From Pleodorina starrii (taxonomy: Eukaryota > Chlorophyta > Chlorophyceae > Chlamydomonadales > Volvocaceae): a stretch of DNA of 64,000 bases. Made by a program: the position numbers and the translations under genes. Shown here piece after piece: positions 59,271 through 64,000 of this stretch. Positions within the stretch are counted from its first letter, which is position 1. Each line of letters opens with the position of its first letter. The stretch covers positions 7,197,501 through 7,261,500 of the forward strand of contig BRXU01000002.1 of assembly GCA_030267565.1 (NCBI GenBank). Reading direction: 5' to 3'. The notes under the pieces were generated by a model. The model was not told the origin of the DNA. It made no database searches and saw only the letters and a list, made by a program, of their open reading frames with translations.

Positions 59271-60099
59271 TCAATACCTAACCTGGTGCATGGTAGCGCC
59301 ATGGGTCGAACTGCACTTGCCACTTACACAACTGCGCTGCAGGTTGGGTTTAAAGGCTCCCAAGTTTGCTGTCCCACCCTAAGCTGGATCTGATGACCAA
59401 CAGGTTGCTTTTGTGATCTTAAAGAAATAAAAGTGTCCTTACATATCTTGCCGCACATACGTATGCTTGTCCCTGCCCGGATGGATTCGCTCGAGCTGGG
59501 GTAATCACGGGGCGGTCACGGGGTCTTCACGGGGTAACCAAAAGATAGAGAAGCCTTCATGACTACTGCGAACAAAACATTCAGCAAGGTGTGTCCAACT
59601 TACCAGGTCATGGCAGAGTCTCCAATTATATATCAAGCGAGCAGTTGTGGTGGTACAGGTGTCTCCAGAATGTTGACAATAATGAGAAGATTTGAAGCAT
59701 GGAGACAGTGACGTACGAGGACGTTGATGAAATACTGGCAGGAACAAGTGGAAGTGCTGAGAGGAATGCATGCACTGGGCGCACAATAATTTGTGTGAAA
59801 CCCTCATATATACTTGGAGCTGGAATCCTAAGATCCTACGTTCCTCCCATACATACCAGCACCCTGCCCTGCTGCCTGGGCCGCAGCACGCAAGAGGCTA
59901 ACCTTACCTGCTGCATGCATGCAGCTGTACGTGGAAGCTTTGTAAATAAGGTTTCAAGATTTCGTTGCCCCTGCATGGCATTCTGAATCTTAACATTCCT
60001 TCCACTGGTGTGCTCCAGCACGCAGGCCCCATGGTCACAGCTGGAAGCTGAGCGACATTCAGACCATCAGGTGCTTTCAGCATCACAGGCAGTTTTATA

Positions 60100-60171
60100 T
60101 GTCCCTACCCGGATTCGAGCCGGGGTCTTCACGGCCACAACGTGATGTACTAACCACTATACGATAGGGAC
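60100..60171 (-). tRNA. tRNA-His(GUG): tRNA-His (GUG), array copy 24
   Basis: Intact cloverleaf with the CACAGGCAGTTTTATA flank, which elsewhere goes with the T-arm variant. Confidence 0.9.
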
Positions 60172-61005
60172 TCAATACCTTACCTGGTGCATGGTAGCGC
60201 CATGGGTCGCACTGCACTTGCCACTTACACAACTGCGCTGCAGGTTGGGTTTAAAGGCTCCCAAGTTTGCTGTCCCACCCTAAGCTGGATCTGATGACCA
60301 ACAGGTTGCTTTTGTGATCTTAAAGAAATAAAAGTGTCCTTACATATCTTGCCGCACATACGTATGCTTGTCCCTGCCCGGATGGATTCGCTCGAGCTGG
60401 GGTAATCACGGGGCGGTCACGGGGTCTTCACGGGGTAACCAAAAGATAGAGAAGCCTTCATGACTACTGCGAACAAAACATTCAGCAAGGTGTGTCCAAC
60501 TTACCAGGTCATGGCAGAGTCTCCAATTATATATCAAGCGAGCAGTTGTGGTGGTACAGGTGTCTCCAGAATGTTGACAATAATGAGAAGATTTGAAGCA
60601 TGGAGACAGTGACGTACGAGGACGTTGATGAAATACTGGCAGGAACAAGTGGAAGTGCTGAGAGGAATGCATGCACTGGGCGCACAATAATTAATGTGAA
60701 ACCCTCATATATACTTGGAGCTGGATTCCTAAGATCCTACGTTCCTCCCATACATACCAGCACCCTGCCCTGCTGCCTGGGCCGCAGCACGCAAGAGGCT
60801 AACCTTACCTGCTGCATGCATGCAGCTGTACGTAGAAGCTTTGTAAATAAGGTTTCAAGATTTCGTTGCCCCTGCACGGCATTCTGAATCTTAACATTCC
60901 TTCCACTGGTGTGCTCCACCACGCAGGCCCCATGGTCACAGCTGGAAGCTGAGCGACATTCAGACCATCAGGTCAGGTGCTTTCAGCATCATAAGCAGTT
61001 TTATA

Positions 61006-61077
61006 TGTCCCTACCCGGATTCGAGCCGGGGTCTTCACGGCCACAACGTGATGTACTAACCACTATACGATAGGGAC
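61006..61077 (-). tRNA. tRNA-His(GUG): tRNA-His (GUG), array copy 25
   Basis: Intact cloverleaf; the 5' flank has an extra ACT (GGGACTACTCAATA). Confidence 0.9.
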
Positions 61078-61914
61078 TACTCAATACCTTACCTGGTGCA
61101 TGGTAGCGCCATGGGTCGAACTGCACTTGCCACTTACACAACTGCGCTGCAGGTTGGGTTTAAAGGCTCCCAAGTTTGCTGTCCCACCCTAAGCTGGATC
61201 TGATGACCAACAGGTTGCTTTTGTGATCTTAAAGAAATAAAAGTGTCCTTACATATCTTGCCGCACATACGTATGCTTGTCCCTGCCCGGATGGATTCGC
61301 TCGAGCTGGGGTAATCACGGGGCGGTCACGGGGTCTTCACGGGGTAACCAAAAGATAGAGAAGCCTTCATGACTACTGCGAACAAAACATTCAGCAAGGT
61401 GTGTCCAACTTACCAGGTCATGGCAGAGTCTCCAATTATATATCAAGCGAGCAGTTGTGGTGGTACAGGTGTCTCCAGAATGTTGACAATAATGAGAAGA
61501 TTTGAAGCATGGAGACAGTGACGTACGAGGACGTTGATGAAATACTGGCAGGAACAAGTGGAAGTGCTGAGAGGAATGCATGCACTGGGCGCACAATAAT
61601 TTGTGTGAAACCCTCATATATACTTGGAGCTGGATTCCTAAGATCCTACGTTCCTCCCATACATACCAGCACCCTGCCCTGCTGCCTGGGCCGCAGCACG
61701 CAAGAGGCTAACCTTACCTGCTGCATGCATGCAGCTGTACGTAGAAGCTTTGTAAATAAGGTTTCAAGATTTCGTTGCCCCTGCACGGCATTCTGAATCT
61801 TAACATTCCTTCCACTGGTGTGCTCCACCACGCAGGCCCCATGGTCACAGCTGGAAGCTGAGCGACATTCAGACCATCAGGTCAGGTGCTTTCAGCATCA
61901 TAAGCAGTTTTATA

Positions 61915-61986
61915 TGTCCCTACCCGGATTCGAGCCGGGGTCTTCACGGCCACAACGTGATGTACTAACCACTATACGATAGGGAC
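61915..61986 (-). tRNA. tRNA-His(GUG): tRNA-His (GUG), array copy 26
   Basis: Intact cloverleaf; shares the extra ACT flank with copy 25. Confidence 0.9.
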
Positions 61987-62821
61987 TACTCAATACCTAA
62001 CCTGGTGCATGGTAGCGCCATGGGTCGAACTGCACTTGCCACTTACACAACTGTGCTGCAGGTTGGGTTTAAAGGCTCCCAAGTTTGCTGTCCCACCCTA
62101 AGCTGGATCTGATGACCAACAGGTTGCTTTTGTGATCTTAAAGAAATAAAAGTGTCCTTACATATCTTGCCGCACATACGTATGCTTGTCCCTGCCCGGA
62201 TGGATTCGCTCGAGCTGGGGTAATCACGGGGCGGTCACGGGGTCTTCACGGGGTAACCAAAAGATAGAGAAGCCTTCATGACTACTGCGAACAAAACATT
62301 CAGCAAGGTGTGTCCAACTTACCAGGTCATGGCAGAGTCTCCAATTATATATCAAGCGAGCAGTTGTGGTGGTACAGGTGTCTCCAGAATGTTGACAATA
62401 ATGAGAAGATTTGAAGCATGGAGACAGTGACGTACGAGGACGTTGATGAAATACTGGCAGGAACAAGTGGAAGTGCTGAGAGGAATGCATGCACTGGGCG
62501 CACAATAATTTGTGTGAAACCCTCATATATACTTGGAGCTGGATTCCTAAGATCCTACGTTCCTCCCATACATACCAGCACCCTGCCCTGCTGCCTGGGC
62601 CGCAGCACGCAAGAGGCTAACCTTACCTGCTGCATGCATGCAGCTGTACGTAGAAGCTTTGTAAATAAGGTTTCAAGATTTCGTTGCCCCTGTGCATGGC
62701 ATTCTGAATCTTGACATTCCTTCCACTGGTGTGCTCCAGCACGCAGGCCCCATGGTCACAGCTGGAAGCTGAGCGACATTCAGACCATCAGGTCAGGTGC
62801 TTTCATGCAGGCAGTTTAATA

Positions 62822-62893
62822 TGTCCCTACCCGGATTCGAGCCGGGGTCTTCACGGCCACAACGTGATATACTAACCACTATACGATAGGGAC
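62822..62893 (-). tRNA. tRNA-His(GUG): tRNA-His (GUG), array copy 27
   Basis: C25 to T turns the G10:C25 pair into a wobble; otherwise intact. Last tRNA of the array in this window. Confidence 0.85.
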
Positions 62894-63690
62894 TCAATAC
62901 CTTACCTGGTGCATGGTAGCGCCATGGGTCGCACTGCACTTGCCACTTACACAACTGCGCTGCAGGTTGGGTTTAAAGGCTCCCAAGGTTGCTGTCCCAC
63001 CCTAAGCTGGATCTGATGACCAACAGGTTGCTTTTGTGATCTTAAAGAAATAAAAGTGTCCTTACATATCTTGCCGCACATACGTATGCTTGTCCCTGCC
63101 CGGATGGATTCGCTCGAGCTGGGGTAATCACGGGGCGGTCACGGGGTCTTCACGGGGTAACCAAAAGATAGAGAAGCCTTCATGACTACTGCGAACAAAA
63201 CATTCAGCAAGGTGTGTCCAACTTACCAGGTCATGGCAGAGTCTCCAATTATATATCAAGCGAGCAGTTGTGGTGGTACAGGTGTCTCCAGAATGTTGAC
63301 AATAATGAGAAGATTTGAAGCATGGAGACAGTGACGAGGACGTTGATGAAATACTGGCAGGAACAAGTGGAAGTGCTGAGAGGAATGCATGCAATGGGCG
63401 CACAATAATTTGTGTGAAACCCTCATATATACTTGGAGCTGGAATCCTAAGATCCTACGTTCCTCCCATACATACCAGCACCCTGCCCTGCTGCCTGGGC
63501 CGCAGCACGCAAGAGGCTAACCTTACCTGCTGCATGCATGCAGCTGTACGTGGAAGCTTTGTAAATAAGGTTTCAAGATTTCGTTGCCCCTGCATGGCAT
63601 TCTGAATCTTAACATTCCTTCCACTGGTGTGCTCCAGCACGCAGGCCCCATGGTCACAGCTGGAAGCTGAGCGACATTCAGACCATCAGG

Positions 63691-64000
63691 TTCTGTGTTC
63701 CTGTCTCCCTTAACCTGTAATCTCGTGGCTTTTGCCGAAGCTGTCGAGCCGAATGACAGTGCTTTTCGGGAAAGAGTGAACGAGGCGAGGAACAGGGACC
63801 GACTGCCAAGGGCCCTTACACTGCAGGAGAACTCAGCCTAACACCAGCCGCGCGCGCGGCCCTCCAGGCCGCCCACCAACTGAGCGCACGGCCACCCGAC
63901 ACGAAACCCACGCCCCGCGGCGCGACACCGAACGCAACCGCGCACCACCGAACCGCCGCCGCTGCGGCAAGAACACACCTGAACCACCGCCTCATCAGGG
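63691..64000. other. Sequence right of the array, unassigned
   Basis: Similarity to the repeat unit stops abruptly after ACCATCAGGT. The remaining ~310 bp become GC-rich again and show no gene or RNA I can support. Confidence 0.6.

Larger units (their letters stand above)
39163..63690. repeat. Tandem array of ~27 units (897-928 bp), each carrying a tRNA-His sequence
   Basis: Units are nearly identical and all head to tail. tRNA-to-tRNA spacings run 928, 925, 911 (three times), 914, 910, 911, 911, 897, 901, 897, 901, 897, 897, 911, 897, 911, 925, 911, 906, 904, 901, 906, 909, 907. Length changes come mainly from a 14-bp duplication (GATAAGCTGGATCT), the number of AGGTC units just left of the tRNA, and small indels. 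The left edge lies near 39163, where similarity begins with ACCATCAGGTCAAGTGC. The right edge lies near 63690, where the last unit stops just before its tRNA. Each unit also holds a decayed tRNA-like piece. Short open frames (about 100 aa minus, 95 aa plus) recur in every unit, but they show no domain and their conservation only mirrors unit identity. Confidence 0.97.

Noticed and set aside
39532..63403. ~100-aa minus-strand and ~95-aa plus-strand open frames in every array unit
   Set aside because: They recur only because the units are nearly identical. They overlap each other on opposite strands, match no domain I know, and substitutions between units change amino acids as freely as silent sites.
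39163..63690. CRISPR array
   Set aside because: Units are ~900 bp without short repeat/spacer structure, in a eukaryotic context with tRNA genes.

Overview
The window looks like nuclear DNA of a volvocine green alga (relatives of Chlamydomonas and Volvox). The left ~38 kb is very GC-rich, with many short exons, GT-AG introns with C-rich 3' ends, proteins interrupted by Ala/Gly/Pro/Gln runs, and an ankyrin-protein style common in that group. This placement is inference from gene style; no marker gene was compared. All gene models below were built by reading exon phases and splice sites by eye, without transcripts.

Layout. (1) 330-8093, minus: the 5' part of PRP28/DDX23, the U5-snRNP DEAD-box helicase; the gene runs off the left edge. 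(2) 8094-8586: a short divergent intergenic region. (3) 8587-14462, plus: a RING + PHD protein of the PHRF1 type, with an Arg/Asp-rich stretch and an SRI-like C-terminus. (4) 14463-17565: intergenic, with minisatellites. (5) 17566-19644, plus: an ankyrin-type repeat protein in two exons. (6) 21118-28783, minus: an 11-exon gene for a secreted, membrane-anchored trypsin-like serine protease (signal peptide, long low-complexity pro-region, His/Asp/Ser triad, C-terminal membrane segment). One of its introns is best explained as GC-AG. (7) 31418-37964, plus: a 6-exon polytopic membrane protein of unknown family, with a tRNA-His gene nested antisense in intron 4. (8) 39163-63690: a tandem array of about 27 units of ~0.9 kb, each carrying a minus-strand tRNA-His(GUG) sequence; the final partial unit ends without one. 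(9) 63691-64000: unassigned sequence.

The tRNA-His array is the most striking part. The lone tRNA at 35769-35840 has a T6 terminator 31 nt past its 3' end. The array copies have no T4 run for about 540 nt. Eight of the 27 array copies share a substitution at the conserved G53:C61 pair and B box, and each unit also carries a decayed second piece of tRNA-His. The array may therefore be a satellite built around a tRNA gene rather than 27 equal genes, or a set of units with unusual read-through transcription. Subtype markers alternate between neighbouring units, which points to amplification in blocks.

PRP28 and the PHRF1-like gene are head to head. One is a spliceosomal helicase and the other belongs to a family linked to the RNA polymerase II C-terminal domain, so shared promoter control is plausible but unproven. 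Several short dispersed repeats (an intron 3'-end motif, a ~65-bp element and a 12-bp palindrome) link otherwise unrelated genes.
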